Counted from the stretch's first letter, positions 25,372 through 35,436 are shown. The stretch is 64,000 nucleotides of DNA from Bradyrhizobium sp. 149 (GCF_023073915.1 NZ_JADPKK010000009.1:124001-188000); one strand, 5' to 3'. Notes: generated by a model not told the origin, from the letters alone. Made by a program: numbers and translations.

Positions 25372-27126
25372 ATGAGCATCACAGGCGAACACGCAGGCAA
25401 GCTGCACCAGCTTCGTCGGCCTACCTTTACCGAACTCTATCTGCCGAAGCTCGTCACCGTATGGCGCGAGGGCTATGGCTTGTCGGATTTCCGCGCCGAT
25501 GTGTTCGCGGGCCTCACGGTCGCAATCGTCGCGCTGCCGCTGTCCATGGCGATCGCGATCGCCTCGGGCGTGACGCCGGACCGCGGACTCTACACCGCCG
25601 TTGTCGGCGGCTTCATTGCATCACTGCTCGGCGGCAGCCGGTTCCAGATCGGCGGACCGGCTGGCGCGTTCATTGTGCTGGTTGCGGCGACCGCCGACCG
25701 TCACGGGGTCGACGGCGTGATCCTCGCGACCCTGATGGCGGGCCTGTTTTTGGTCGCCGCGGGCTTCCTGCGGATCGGCACCTACATCAAGTTCATTCCG
25801 TATCCGGTGACGGTCGGCTTCACGGCCGGCATCGCCGTCATCATCTTCGCGAGCCAGCTGCGCGATCTCGGCGGGATCACGCCGATTGCAAAAGAGCCGA
25901 GCGAATTCGTCCCGAAGCTCGTCGCGCTCGCCGGGGGCCTGCACACCTTCAATCCGTCCGCGATCGCGGTCGCGATCATCAGCATCGCCATCATCGCCGG
26001 TCTGCGGCGCTGGCGGCCGTCCTGGCCCGGCATCCTGATCGCGGTCGTGTTTGCTGCGGTCGCCACTGCCATGCTGTCGCTGCCGGTCGAGACGGTCGGA
26101 TCGCGCTTCGGCGGCATTCCGCGCGAACTGCCTTCGCCGGCCTTGCCTGCGTTCTCGCTTGCGAAGGCGACCGCCGTGCTGCCGGATGCGATCGCCTTTG
26201 CGCTGCTCGCCGCGATCGAATCGTTGCTGTCGGCGGTGGTGGCCGACGGCATGACCGGACGCCGTCACCGCTCCAATTGCGAGCTGGTGGCGCAAGGCGC
26301 CGCCAATGTCGGCTCGGCACTGTTCGGCGGCATTTGCGTCACCGGGCTGATCGCGCGCACCGCCACCAACATCCGCGCCGGCGCGCGGGGGCCGCTAGCG
26401 GGCATGCTGCATTCGGTCTTCCTGCTGCTGTTCATGCTGATCGCAGCGCCGCTCGCCAGCTACATCCCGCTGGCCGCGCTCGCCGCCGTGCTCGTCGTGG
26501 TGGCCTGGACCATGGCGGAGAAGCACGAATTCGCGACGCTCTTGCGCTCGTCATGGGGCGACGCCGTCGTGCTGCTCGCAACCTTCCTGCTCACCATCTT
26601 CCGCGATCTGACCGAAGGCATTTTGGTCGGCTTCGCGCTCGGCGCGGTGCTGTTCATCCATCGCATGGCGGAAATGACTGGTATCGAGGAACGTTCGCCC
26701 CTGGTGGCCGCCGATCGTCCCGATGACGGCAATGGCGAGCGCGTGCCTTACGATCCCGCGCTCGCGGTCGACCGCGACGTGCTGGTCTATCGCATCACCG
26801 GCGCATTCTTCTTCGGCGCGGCCTCGGCGATCGGCAGCGTGCTCGACGGCATCGCCGACAAGCGCAAGGGATTCGTGGTCGATTTCGCCGCGGTGCCGTT
26901 CCTGGATTCGACGGCGGCCAACGTGCTGGCGCGCGTCGCCGCGAAAGCCCACCGCCAGGGCATCCGGCTGTTCATCACGGGGGCATCGCCTGCGGTGCGC
27001 CGCGCGCTGCTCACCCACGGCGTCACGCCGCCGCGCGCGCGCTATCGCGAGACCATCGCGCGCGCCGTCGCCGACATCAAGGGTCGCGCGGCACAGCCCG
27101 CGGGCGACGACGCGGGCACGACCTAG
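25372..27126 (+). CDS. SulP family anion transporter with STAS domain
   Basis: A 584-residue inner-membrane transporter. The transmembrane part (about residues 30-430) includes the SulP motifs ADVFAGLTVAIVALPLSMAIA and FIPYPVTVGFTAGIAV. The C-terminal STAS domain (about 455-565) contains FVVDFAAVPFLDSTAANVL, with the serine of the anti-sigma-antagonist-like site. SulP proteins move sulfate, bicarbonate or C4-dicarboxylates. ATG 25372 is chosen; a TTG at 25345 is an alternative. It follows the HTH gene by about 110 bp. Confidence 0.92.
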   Translation: MSITGEHAGKLHQLRRPTFTELYLPKLVTVWREGYGLSDFRADVFAGLTVAIVALPLSMAIAIASGVTPDRGLYTAVVGGFIASLLGGSRFQIGGPAGAFIVLVAATADRHGVDGVILATLMAGLFLVAAGFLRIGTYIKFIPYPVTVGFTAGIAVIIFASQLRDLGGITPIAKEPSEFVPKLVALAGGLHTFNPSAIAVAIISIAIIAGLRRWRPSWPGILIAVVFAAVATAMLSLPVETVGSRFGGIPRELPSPALPAFSLAKATAVLPDAIAFALLAAIESLLSAVVADGMTGRRHRSNCELVAQGAANVGSALFGGICVTGLIARTATNIRAGARGPLAGMLHSVFLLLFMLIAAPLASYIPLAALAAVLVVVAWTMAEKHEFATLLRSSWGDAVVLLATFLLTIFRDLTEGILVGFALGAVLFIHRMAEMTGIEERSPLVAADRPDDGNGERVPYDPALAVDRDVLVYRITGAFFFGAASAIGSVLDGIADKRKGFVVDFAAVPFLDSTAANVLARVAAKAHRQGIRLFITGASPAVRRALLTHGVTPPRARYRETIARAVADIKGRAAQPAGDDAGTT

Positions 27127-27214
27127 CGCCGCGCCCTTCCCGAGGCGGCCTGTGTGCTTGACAGAGCCCGCGGGACGCGAAATGGATCGGCTCGCACACG
27201 ACCCCAAGGGAAGG

Positions 27215-28054
27215 ATGACCGTGACCAAGGCTCCCGCGGCCTGTCTGATCGGATGGCCGGCCGCGCATTCGCGCTCGCCGCTGATCCATCATTATTGGCT
27301 GCGCACGCTCGGGATCGACGGCGGCTATGTCATCGAGGCGGTTCCACCCGATAATTTGCGCGACTTCGTGCTGCGGCTGTCGCTGCGCGGCTTCGTCGGC
27401 GCCAACGTCACCATCCCGCACAAGGAGGGCGTCCTGGCGCTGTCGACGCCCGATGCCCGCGCGCAGGCGGTCGGTGCGGCCAACACGCTGTGGTTCGCGG
27501 ACGGCGAGCTACGCTCGACCAACACCGACGTCGAGGGCTTTATCGGCAATCTCGATGCCGGCGCGCCCGGCTGGGACGGCGCCGAAGAGGCGCTGGTGCT
27601 GGGCGCCGGCGGCTCCTCGCGCGCCATCGTGTTCGGGCTGCTCGAACGCGGCATCAAGCGCATTCACCTCGCCAACCGCACCATCGCGCGGGCCGAAACG
27701 CTTGCAAGGCAGTTCGGACCGAACGTGCATCCCGTTACGTGGGACGGTGTCAACGGCACCCTGCCGCGTGCAAAACTTCTCGTGAACACGACCTCGCTCG
27801 GCATGCACGGTCAGCCTTCACTCGACGTCGATGTCGCGCGCCTGCCCGATGGTGCCGTGGTCGCCGATCTCGTCTATGTCCCGCTGGTGACGCCGCTGCT
27901 CGCGGCCGCAAAGGCGCGCGGGCTGAAGACCGCCGACGGGCTCGGCATGCTGCTGCATCAGGCGGTCCGCGGCTTCGAATTGTGGTTCGGCCAGCGGCCG
28001 CAGGTCACGGCCGAGCTGCGTGCGCTGGTCGAGGCCGATCTCACAAAGACTTGA
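27215..28054 (+). CDS. aroE: shikimate dehydrogenase
   Basis: A 279-residue NADP-dependent enzyme for dehydroshikimate reduction in chorismate synthesis. Substrate-binding Ser19 and Ser21 (HSRSPLIHH), catalytic Lys70 (NVTIPHKEG) and Asp105 (STNTDVEGF) are present. So are the nucleotide-binding loop GAGGSSRA (130-136), the ANRT NADP motif, and the C-terminal GLGMLLHQAV. The start may be ATG 27215 (used), ATG 27182 or GTG 27221; the purine-rich GGGAAGG directly abuts 27215. It is not in the maf-aroE-coaE arrangement common in alphaproteobacteria, so it could be a second AroE-type enzyme. Confidence 0.9.
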   Translation: MTVTKAPAACLIGWPAAHSRSPLIHHYWLRTLGIDGGYVIEAVPPDNLRDFVLRLSLRGFVGANVTIPHKEGVLALSTPDARAQAVGAANTLWFADGELRSTNTDVEGFIGNLDAGAPGWDGAEEALVLGAGGSSRAIVFGLLERGIKRIHLANRTIARAETLARQFGPNVHPVTWDGVNGTLPRAKLLVNTTSLGMHGQPSLDVDVARLPDGAVVADLVYVPLVTPLLAAAKARGLKTADGLGMLLHQAVRGFELWFGQRPQVTAELRALVEADLTKT

Positions 28055-28118
28055 GAGAATAGCGCGTAATCTCCGGAGTTCTATGTCCGTAGGGACAATA
28101 GGACAAGCGGAGACCATC

Positions 28119-28745
28119 ATGTCTGTTCAACGTGCGACTTTCACACGTCCACTCATCGCCGTCGCGATGGTGGCCGTCTCGACCCTCTGTGCTGTTGCGC
28201 AAAAGGCGCCGGTGCCGACGCGCGTGCGCGGCACGATCGAAAGCGTCAATGGTGACACGATGCAGGTCAAGTCGCGCAGCGGTGAAGATATCAAGCTGCA
28301 CATCGCCTCGGACGTGCGCGTCTCCGGAATCACGAAGATATCGCTTGCTGAAATCAAGGCCGGCTCCTTCGTCGGCGCCACGACGGTGCCGGAACCCGAT
28401 GGCGGCGACAGGGCCGTCGAGGTGCACGTGTTTCCGGAAAGCATGCGCGGCACCGGCGAAGGCTCGCGGCCTTATGACCTCAAGCCCAATTCCAGCATGA
28501 CCAACGCCACCGTATCGGAAACCGTGGTCGGCAATGACGGCCATACGCTGCTGGTGAAGTACAAGGATGGTGAGAAGAAGGTGTTCGTCCCGGACGATAC
28601 CCCGGTCGTGACCTTTGTCCCCGGCGACAAGACCGACCTGAAGGCCGGCGCCAAGGTGATCGCCTTCATGAAGCAGCTGCCGGACGGCTCGTTCGAGACC
28701 AACCGCGTCAGCGTCGGCCGCGACGGGGTTACGCCGCCCATGTGA
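28119..28745 (+). CDS. secreted beta-rich protein (DUF5666-like)
   Basis: A 208-residue exported protein with a signal peptide (MSVQRATFTRPLIAVAMVAVSTLCAVA) and two similar halves of OB/beta-rich type. The first half reads RVRGTIESVNGDTMQVKSRSG and DVRVSGITKISLAEIKAGSF, and the second NATVSETVVGNDGHTLLVKY and DLKAGAKVIAF. The pattern matches DUF5666-type domains. ATG 28119 follows AAGCGGAGA. It lies 64 bp after aroE on the same strand and may be co-transcribed. Function unknown. Confidence 0.7.
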   Translation: MSVQRATFTRPLIAVAMVAVSTLCAVAQKAPVPTRVRGTIESVNGDTMQVKSRSGEDIKLHIASDVRVSGITKISLAEIKAGSFVGATTVPEPDGGDRAVEVHVFPESMRGTGEGSRPYDLKPNSSMTNATVSETVVGNDGHTLLVKYKDGEKKVFVPDDTPVVTFVPGDKTDLKAGAKVIAFMKQLPDGSFETNRVSVGRDGVTPPM

Positions 28746-28763
28746 GGGGCCATCGCTCTCTCG

Positions 28764-28930
28764 CTCCCTCGCCCCGTTCTTACGGGGAGAGGGTGGGGTG
28801 AGGGGTTCTCTCGACGAGTTCGGCTTCGATTGTGAGCTGAGTATCAAGCTCGACCACCGGAGCCGGATAGATTTTCGTTTTGCCAAACGGCGTGCCTTGC
28901 CCCTCACCCGGATTGGAGCGGGGAGAGGTT
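28764..28930. repeat. pair of inverted REP-like units
   Basis: CTCGCCCCGTTCTTACGGGGAGAGGG and the adjoining GGGTGAGGGG appear near 28764-28806. The same unit recurs in inverse orientation near 28899-28930 (CCCCTCACCC...GCGGGGAGAGG). Together they can form a large hairpin in the convergent gap between the secreted-protein gene and lldD, where they may terminate both transcripts. Confidence 0.6.
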
Positions 28931-28940
28931 AGGAATCGGA

Positions 28941-30077
28941 TCACGCCGCAATGATATGATCGTCGATCTCGTCGATCCTGTTGACGCCGCACAGGCCCAT
29001 GGTGGTGAGCAGCTCCTTCTGGATGATGTCGATCGCCTTGGCGACGCCGGCCTGGCCGCCGGCGCCCAGGCCATAGGCGTAGGCGCGACCGATCATGCAG
29101 GACTTTGCGCCGAGCGCGAGCGCGCGCATCACGTCCTGGCCGGAGCGGATGCCGCCGTCGAACATGATCTCCATTTTGTCACCGACCGCCTCGGCGATCT
29201 CGGGCAGCACCTCGATCGATGACGGCGCGCCGTCGAGCTGACGGCCGCCATGGTTCGATACGACGAGGGCCTGCGCGCCGGTCTTGGTGGCCTCCTCGGC
29301 GTCCTCGACGTCGAGGATGCCCTTGATGATCAGCTTGCCTGGCCAGATGCTGCGAACCCACTCAACGTCCTTCCAGTTCAGGGACGTATCGAACTGCGAG
29401 GCCGTCCACTCGGCGAGGCGATTAAGGTCGCCGGTGTTCTTCACATGGCCCGCGATGTTACCGAAGGTGCGGCGCTTGCCTTGCAGCACGCCGGAGACCC
29501 AGGCGGGCTTGCTGGCGAAATCCAACAGCTTCGACAGCGACCATTCGGGCGGGACCGTCATGCCATTCTTGATGTCGGCGTGGCGCTGGCCGATCACTTG
29601 CAAGTCGACGGTCAGCACCAGCGCGGAGCATTTTGCCGCGATCGCGCGCTGGATCAGTTCCTTGATGAAGCCGCGGTCCTTCATCACATAGAGCTGGAAC
29701 CAGAACGGCTTCTCGACACTGGCCGCGATGTCCTCGATCGAGCAGATCGACATCGTCGACAGCGTGAACGGGATCCCGGCGGCTTGCGCGGCGCGGCAGG
29801 CATGGATCTCGCCATCGCCATGCTGCATGCCGAGCAGGCCCACAGGCGCGAGTATCAGCGGCATGGTCGAGGGCTCGCCGAGGATCGTGGTCGCGGTGTC
29901 GCGCCTGGAGACGTCGACCAGGATGCGCTGGCGGAACTTGATCGCCTGCATGTCATCGCGGTTGGCGCGCAGCGTTTCCTCGGCATAGGAGCCGCGGTCG
30001 CAATAGTCGAAGAAAGCTTTCGGCACCCGGCGCTGATGCAGTGTGCGAAGATCGTCGATACAGGTGATGTGCTTCAT
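28941..30077 (-). CDS. lldD: FMN-dependent L-lactate dehydrogenase
   Basis: A 378-residue flavoenzyme of the alpha-hydroxy-acid oxidase family that oxidises L-lactate to pyruvate at the inner membrane and feeds the respiratory chain. The N-terminal FFDYCDRGSYAEET with Tyr25, Lys252 (KLIIKGIL) and the signature SNHGGRQLDG with catalytic His276 are all present, and the FMN-phosphate loop FDGGIRSG follows. Length is typical. It is encoded alone, and a 16-bp tandem repeat array lies directly upstream of its start codon, which may be regulatory. Confidence 0.93.
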   Translation of the reverse strand: MKHITCIDDLRTLHQRRVPKAFFDYCDRGSYAEETLRANRDDMQAIKFRQRILVDVSRRDTATTILGEPSTMPLILAPVGLLGMQHGDGEIHACRAAQAAGIPFTLSTMSICSIEDIAASVEKPFWFQLYVMKDRGFIKELIQRAIAAKCSALVLTVDLQVIGQRHADIKNGMTVPPEWSLSKLLDFASKPAWVSGVLQGKRRTFGNIAGHVKNTGDLNRLAEWTASQFDTSLNWKDVEWVRSIWPGKLIIKGILDVEDAEEATKTGAQALVVSNHGGRQLDGAPSSIEVLPEIAEAVGDKMEIMFDGGIRSGQDVMRALALGAKSCMIGRAYAYGLGAGGQAGVAKAIDIIQKELLTTMGLCGVNRIDEIDDHIIAA

Positions 30078-30095
30078 GAACGTTTCCCGGCCCGT

Positions 30096-30159
30096 CTAGT
30101 ATCGGAAGTGTCTTGTATCGGAGGAGTCTTGCATCGGAAGAGTCTTGCATCGGAAGATC
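30096..30159. repeat. four 16-bp tandem repeats upstream of lldD
   Basis: Consensus CTTGCATCGGAAGAGT repeated at 30096-30111, 30112-30127, 30128-30143 and 30144-30159, with the middle copies most alike. It starts 19 bp upstream of the lldD start codon, so it overlaps the expected promoter or 5' leader. Confidence 0.85.
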
Positions 30160-30173
30160 GAGGGGTCATCTAG

Positions 30174-30395
<222 letters not shown>

Positions 30396-30615
30396 GGCTG
30401 GTTCCGTCCCGTTCCCGGCGTTTTTGCCGGAAATATAATGTTAACAAGACGTTATCAGCGCGCGGGCGCGCCTGGTTCCGTAATGATTCATCATATTTTT
30501 TGAAGCCAAGTTAGCCGCGATGGCTTTATAAGACCTCAGCAAATCAGGGATGCGGGGCCCGCTCGGGCACCCGGAGGTTGTATTTGGCATTCCTGGTTGT
30601 TGCGTGGGGGACGAT

Positions 30616-31962
30616 ATGAGCCGCAAATATTTCGGGACGGACGGGATCCGGGGCCGCGCCAACGGACTGATCACGCCGGAGCTCGCGCTCAAGGTCGGCC
30701 AGGCCGCAGGCCTTGCGTTTCAGCGCGGTGACCACCGCCATAGGGTCGTAATCGGCAAGGACACCCGGCTGTCCGGCTACATGATCGAATACGCAATGGT
30801 CGCGGGCTTCACCTCGGTCGGCATGGATGTGCTGCTGGTCGGTCCGATGCCGACGCCGGCGGTTGCGATGCTGACCAAGTCGATGCGCGCCGACCTCGGC
30901 GTGATGATCTCCGCCTCGCACAATCTGTTCGAGGACAACGGCATCAAGCTGTTCGGCCCGCAGGGCTTCAAGCTCTCCGACGACGTCGAGAAGCAGATCG
31001 AGCAGCTGCTCGACGAGCCCATCGACAAGCGTCTCGCCCAGAGCGCCAGTCTCGGCCGCGCCCGCCGCATCGACGGCGTGCATGACCGTTACATCGAATT
31101 CGCCAAGCGCACGCTTCCGCGCGATCTGTCGCTCGACGGCCTGCGCGTCGTGGTCGATTGCGCCAATGGCGCCGCCTACAAGGTGGTGCCGGAAGCGCTC
31201 TGGGAGCTGGGTGCCGACGTGATTCCGATCGGCGTCGACCCCGACGGCTTCAACATCAACAAGGAATGCGGCTCCACCTCGCCGGAAGCGCTGTCGAAGA
31301 AGGTGCGCGAGATGCGCGCCGACATCGGCATCGCGCTCGACGGTGACGCCGATCGCGTCATTCTGGTGGACGAGCGCGGCCACATCGTCGACGGCGACCA
31401 GCTGCTCGCGGTGATCGCGCAGAGCTGGAAGGAAGACGGCCGGCTGTCGCGACCGGGCATCGTCGCCACCGTGATGTCGAATCTCGGCCTCGAGCGATTC
31501 CTCAATGGGCAGGGGATCGAGCTCGTGCGCACGCCGGTCGGCGATCGCTACGTACTCGAGCAGATGCTGAACGGCGGCTACAATCTCGGTGGGGAGCAGT
31601 CCGGCCACATCATCCTGTCCGACTACGCCACCACCGGCGACGGTTTCGTTGCCGCATTGCAGGTGCTTGCCGTGGTGCAGAAGCTGCGCCGCCCGGTGTC
31701 GGAAGTCTGCCACCGCTTCGATCCGCTGCCGCAGATCCTGAAGAACGTCCGCCACAAGGGCGGCAAGCCGCTCGACAATTCCGACGTCAAATCGGCGATC
31801 TCCGACGGCGAGCAGCGGCTCAACGGCCACGGCCGGCTGCTGATCCGCTCCTCCGGCACCGAGCCGGTGATCCGCGTCATGGGCGAAGGCGAGGACCGCA
31901 GCCTCGTCGAGGACGTCGTCGACACCATCGTCTCGGCGCTCGGGCAGGCAGCGGCGGCCTAG
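30616..31962 (+). CDS. glmM: phosphoglucosamine mutase
   Basis: A 448-residue enzyme converting glucosamine-6-phosphate to glucosamine-1-phosphate for UDP-GlcNAc, peptidoglycan and LPS synthesis. The phosphoserine motif SASHN (Ser101), the metal-binding DGDADR loop (about residue 241), GEQSGHI for sugar recognition and the phosphate-binding RSSGTEP are all present. ATG 30616 starts [17 protein letters not shown]. In many bacteria glmM follows ftsH and folP; here it stands alone behind an AT-rich promoter region at about 30430-30540. Confidence 0.96.
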   Translation: MSRKYFGTDGIRGRANGLITPELALKVGQAAGLAFQRGDHRHRVVIGKDTRLSGYMIEYAMVAGFTSVGMDVLLVGPMPTPAVAMLTKSMRADLGVMISASHNLFEDNGIKLFGPQGFKLSDDVEKQIEQLLDEPIDKRLAQSASLGRARRIDGVHDRYIEFAKRTLPRDLSLDGLRVVVDCANGAAYKVVPEALWELGADVIPIGVDPDGFNINKECGSTSPEALSKKVREMRADIGIALDGDADRVILVDERGHIVDGDQLLAVIAQSWKEDGRLSRPGIVATVMSNLGLERFLNGQGIELVRTPVGDRYVLEQMLNGGYNLGGEQSGHIILSDYATTGDGFVAALQVLAVVQKLRRPVSEVCHRFDPLPQILKNVRHKGGKPLDNSDVKSAISDGEQRLNGHGRLLIRSSGTEPVIRVMGEGEDRSLVEDVVDTIVSALGQAAAA

Positions 31963-32059
31963 CCGCATCCCAGCCATGGGCGATTGGCGGTGGATCGGCC
32001 GCCGCGCGCATCGTAACTAGCGGGTCGCGGCAATCTGCCGCGCCTGCCGGGATGTACCA

Positions 32060-33316
32060 TTGAACAAGCCTGTCGTCGTGTCCGAGGAAGAGCTGACTGA
32101 GCCCGTCGTCGTCAGCGACGTGACGCCCGCCGCCAAGTCAACCGCGGCCGCAGGGCCGGCCTATGTCGTGCTTGCCGGCATCAGCTTCTCGCACTTCCTC
32201 AACGACACCATGCAGTCGCTGATCGCCTCGGTGTATCCGATCCTGAAGGACACCTACGCGCTCGACTTCGCGCAGATCGGCATGATCACGCTGGCCTTCC
32301 AGTTCACGGCCTCACTGCTCCAACCTGTGGTCGGCCATTACACCGACAAGAAGGCGCAGCCCTATTCGCTGTCGATCGGCATGGCCTCGACCTTCTTTGG
32401 TCTGTTGCTGCTCAGCGCCGCCCAGCAATACCTCGTCATCCTGGTCGCCGCCGCGCTGGTCGGCCTCGGCTCGGCGGTGTTTCATCCCGAATCTGCGCGT
32501 ATCGCGCGGCTGGCGTCGGGCGGCCGCTACGGTTTTGCGCAATCGGTGTTCCAGCTCGGCGGCAGTTTCGGCACCTCGATGGGACCGGTGCTCGCCGCGC
32601 TCATCGTCGTGCCGTTCGGGCAGGGCAGCATCGCCTGGTTCTCCTCGATCGCCTTCCTCGCGATCCTCATCCTCTGGCGCATCGGCCGCTGGTATGAACC
32701 GCAGATCAAGGCCAAGACGACCGCGGTGGCTCACGCCCATCCCGACGCGCCGGGTACGCGCCGCGTCGTCGTTGCACTCCTCGTGCTGGTTGCGCTGCTG
32801 TTCTCGAAACAGCTCTACGTCTCAAGCCTGTCGAGCTACTACATCTTCTATCTGATCGACCGCTTTGGCGTGTCGACGCAGGCCGCGCAAATGTATCTCT
32901 TCATTTTCCTCGCGGCGAACGCGGTGGGCGCTTTTCTCGGCGGTCCCCTGGGCGATCGCTTCGGCCGCAAGATCGTGATCTGGATTTCGATCCTGGGCGC
33001 GCTGCCGTTCACGCTGGCGCTGCCCTATGCCGGGCTCTATGCCAGCGCGGTGCTGTCGGTGATCATCGGTCTGATCATCTCCTCGACGACGTCGTCGATC
33101 ATCGTGTTCGCACAGGAGCTGGTACCGCATCGCTTCGGCATGATCTCCGGCGTGTTCTTCGGTGTCGCCTTCGGCATCGGCGGCCTTGGCGCCGCCGTGC
33201 TCGGCAAGCTCGCCGACCACACCTCGATCGAGTTCGTCTACCAGGTCTGCGCCTATCTGCCGGCAATCGGCCTGCTTGCAGTGTTCCTGCCCAAGCTGCC
33301 GCGGCACGCGCGTTAA
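32060..33316 (+). CDS. fsr: MFS transporter, fosmidomycin-resistance (Fsr) type
   Basis: A 418-residue, 12-helix major facilitator. A soluble N-terminus of about 30 residues is followed by the Fsr-type first helix (GISFSHFLNDTMQSLIASVYP), then a VGHYTDKKAQPYS loop, GSAVFHPESARIA, and the second-half motif GGPLGDRFGRK. Fsr-type pumps export fosmidomycin and probably natural drug-like compounds. Start is TTG 32060; no ATG is available before the first helix. The product family is clear; the real substrate is not. Confidence 0.85.
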   Translation: MNKPVVVSEEELTEPVVVSDVTPAAKSTAAAGPAYVVLAGISFSHFLNDTMQSLIASVYPILKDTYALDFAQIGMITLAFQFTASLLQPVVGHYTDKKAQPYSLSIGMASTFFGLLLLSAAQQYLVILVAAALVGLGSAVFHPESARIARLASGGRYGFAQSVFQLGGSFGTSMGPVLAALIVVPFGQGSIAWFSSIAFLAILILWRIGRWYEPQIKAKTTAVAHAHPDAPGTRRVVVALLVLVALLFSKQLYVSSLSSYYIFYLIDRFGVSTQAAQMYLFIFLAANAVGAFLGGPLGDRFGRKIVIWISILGALPFTLALPYAGLYASAVLSVIIGLIISSTTSSIIVFAQELVPHRFGMISGVFFGVAFGIGGLGAAVLGKLADHTSIEFVYQVCAYLPAIGLLAVFLPKLPRHAR

Positions 33317-33550
33317 CATATCCCTTCTTGCTGCAACGCGGCTTCATACATCGTTAGGAAATGCGGCGAAGCCGTCGCATTTGCGCTGCATTTCTGCAAC
33401 GCTCGCGCCGCGCGCGCGTGTGGGTTGAGAAAAAATCAACCTTAAAAATTAGGGTTAAGTGGCGCTTAAACATTTGCTGCCATCGTCCGGGCCGTGAGTT
33501 TCCAGAACGTGAGGCGCCGTATTGCCTCACCGGCCAAAAGGACGAAGCCA

Positions 33551-34390
33551 ATGCGTAGCGTTAAGTCTCTCCTTGCCGCGGGTGCGGCAACCCTGATCTC
33601 GTCGATGGCGTTCGCCGCCGATATGCCGATCGCGGCGCCCCCTCCGATGTACGCGCCGCCCCCGCCGCCTTCCGACTTCGGTGGCTGGTATCTGCGCGGC
33701 GACGTTGGCATGACCAACCAGAGCGCCAAGCGCATCGACAGCGCTTTGCCGGTTGGGTATCAAAAGTCGACAGAGGGACTCGGCTTCGATTCTTCGCCGC
33801 TGTTCGATCTCGGTGTCGGCTACCGCTTCAACAACTGGTTCCGCACGGACGTGATCGGCCAGTACCGCGGCAAGGCTAACCTGCACGGCGCGGACAACGT
33901 CATCGGGCCCGGCTTCGTCGGCTCCAACAATTACAGCGGCAGCAAGTCCGAGTGGGTCGTCATGGCGAATGCCTATGTCGATCTTGGCACCTGGTGGTGC
34001 ATCACGCCGTTCATCGGTGCCGGTGTCGGCGGCTCCTACAACAAGATCAGCGGCTTCCGTGACGACGGCGTGTCATACACCGTAGGGGGTACTCCGCCCC
34101 TGGCCAACAGCGTCGCCTACTTCGCCGACAACGGAAAGTGGAACCTCGCCTGGGCCGCCCACGCCGGTCTCGCCTACAAGGTCAATCCCGGGTTCACCGT
34201 CGAACTGGCCTACAGCTACATGAACCTCGGCGACGCGGCGCCCGGCAACTACCGCTTGTTCGACAACAGCGCTTCCGGTCCGTCCACGATCAAGATCAAG
34301 GAGCTCACCTCGCATGACGTCAAGCTCGGCGTGCGCTGGGATCTCAACAGCCCGCCGGCCTACATGCCGCCGCTCGTCACCAAGGGCTGA
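33551..34390 (+). CDS. outer-membrane beta-barrel protein (porin-like)
   Basis: A 279-residue outer-membrane protein. It has a signal peptide (MRSVKSLLAAGAATLISSMAFA, cleavage before ADMPIA), a proline-rich linker (APPPMYAPPPPPSDFGGWY), then alternating strands typical of eight-stranded barrels of the Omp25/Omp31 kind (GWYLRGDVGMTNQ, LGVGYRFNNWFRTDVIGQY, KLGVRWDL). ATG 33551 is preceded by a long AT-rich promoter region. It is followed by a strong terminator and a second barrel gene. Its role is probably structural or as a narrow channel. Confidence 0.85.
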   Translation: MRSVKSLLAAGAATLISSMAFAADMPIAAPPPMYAPPPPPSDFGGWYLRGDVGMTNQSAKRIDSALPVGYQKSTEGLGFDSSPLFDLGVGYRFNNWFRTDVIGQYRGKANLHGADNVIGPGFVGSNNYSGSKSEWVVMANAYVDLGTWWCITPFIGAGVGGSYNKISGFRDDGVSYTVGGTPPLANSVAYFADNGKWNLAWAAHAGLAYKVNPGFTVELAYSYMNLGDAAPGNYRLFDNSASGPSTIKIKELTSHDVKLGVRWDLNSPPAYMPPLVTKG

Positions 34391-34419
34391 TCGTCAGCCT
34401 GACCGGTTAGGACTTCTTA

Positions 34420-34447
34420 ACGGCGCGGGATCATCCCGCGCCGTTTT
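34420..34447 (+). terminator. intrinsic terminator between the two barrel genes
   Basis: A perfect 11-bp stem (ACGGCGCGGGA / TCCCGCGCCGT) with loop TCA is followed by TTTT. Confidence 0.9.
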
Positions 34448-34557
34448 GCTTTGCGTATTTTTCATGGCGAGCGGCGACGAAAGTCCCCGACGCAACCATT
34501 GGTTAAGGTTAACGAGCCATGATCACGAGCGAAAGTTCGAGTTCGATGGAGCGTTCG

Positions 34558-35436
34558 ATGCGTAGGCTTTTGTTGGCGGCGGTGATGTTGGGGACGGTGT
34601 CTGCCGCGCACGCGGCCGATCTCTCCGATCTGCCCATCCTGCGCGGCAGCTTCACGGACGGGCTGTCGAAGACGTCCCACAATTGGGACGGTTTCTATGT
34701 TGGCGGCCAGTTCGGCTTTGCCACGACCGATGTCGATTTCAGTCACGCCCCGAAGACGATGACCGACTTCATGCTTCGCAACAGCATCCTCGAGGCGCCG
34801 GTCGGCGGCTGGGCGCTGCTGCCGAGCAACCACGTGCAGTCGACCGGCTTTGGCGCCTATGTCGGCCGCAATTGGCAGCTCTACGACGCGGTGTTCGGCC
34901 TCGAGGCCAATTACAGCTACATGAACAATCTGTCGAGCTCGGCGAGCGACTCCATGACGCGCATTCTCGACGGCGAGACCGCGCCCACTGGCCATACCTA
35001 TTCCTACGTCACGACGCTCGGCGGTGGTGCTGCGCTGAAACTGAAGGATTACGCCACCTTCCGCGGCCGGGTCGGCTGGGACGGCGGCGACTTCATGCCC
35101 TATGCCTTTGCCGGTCTGGCAATCGGACGCGCTGAAGTCTCGCGATTCGCGACCGTGTCCTACATCAAGCACGACGACTACGATCAGTCGGTCGTCTTCG
35201 GCGGTGTTACGACGACGATCCATCACCAGGACACGATCGACACGGGCACGTTTAGCAAGACCGAGCTGCGCACCAACAGCTTCATGTACGGCTGGACGGC
35301 CGGTATCGGTGTCGAGTACGCGATCTGCGGCAACATCCTGCTCCGCGGCGAATGGGAGCATGTCGGCTTCTCGGACGTGAAGGACATTACGGTCGGCCTG
35401 AACAACTTCCGCGTCGGCGCGGGCTATCAGTTCTGA
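34558..35436 (+). CDS. outer-membrane beta-barrel protein
   Basis: A 292-residue protein with signal peptide (MRRLLLAAVMLGTVSAAHA, cleavage before ADLSDLP) and barrel features: NWDGFYVGGQFGFATTDV, VGRNWQLYDAVFGLEANYSY, GWTAGIGVEYAI, and a C-terminal strand ending GAGYQF with the terminal phenylalanine of outer-membrane proteins. Such WxGxYxGxxxG starts are typical of the rhizobial outer-membrane family. ATG 34558 has GGAG at seven bases; ATG 34546 is an alternative. It lies downstream of a related barrel gene but behind a terminator, so it has its own promoter. Confidence 0.85.
   Translation: MRRLLLAAVMLGTVSAAHAADLSDLPILRGSFTDGLSKTSHNWDGFYVGGQFGFATTDVDFSHAPKTMTDFMLRNSILEAPVGGWALLPSNHVQSTGFGAYVGRNWQLYDAVFGLEANYSYMNNLSSSASDSMTRILDGETAPTGHTYSYVTTLGGGAALKLKDYATFRGRVGWDGGDFMPYAFAGLAIGRAEVSRFATVSYIKHDDYDQSVVFGGVTTTIHHQDTIDTGTFSKTELRTNSFMYGWTAGIGVEYAICGNILLRGEWEHVGFSDVKDITVGLNNFRVGAGYQF

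Noticed and set aside
30096..30159. A short CRISPR-like array
   Set aside because: The repeats are 16 bp and head-to-tail with no spacers; no cas genes are present.
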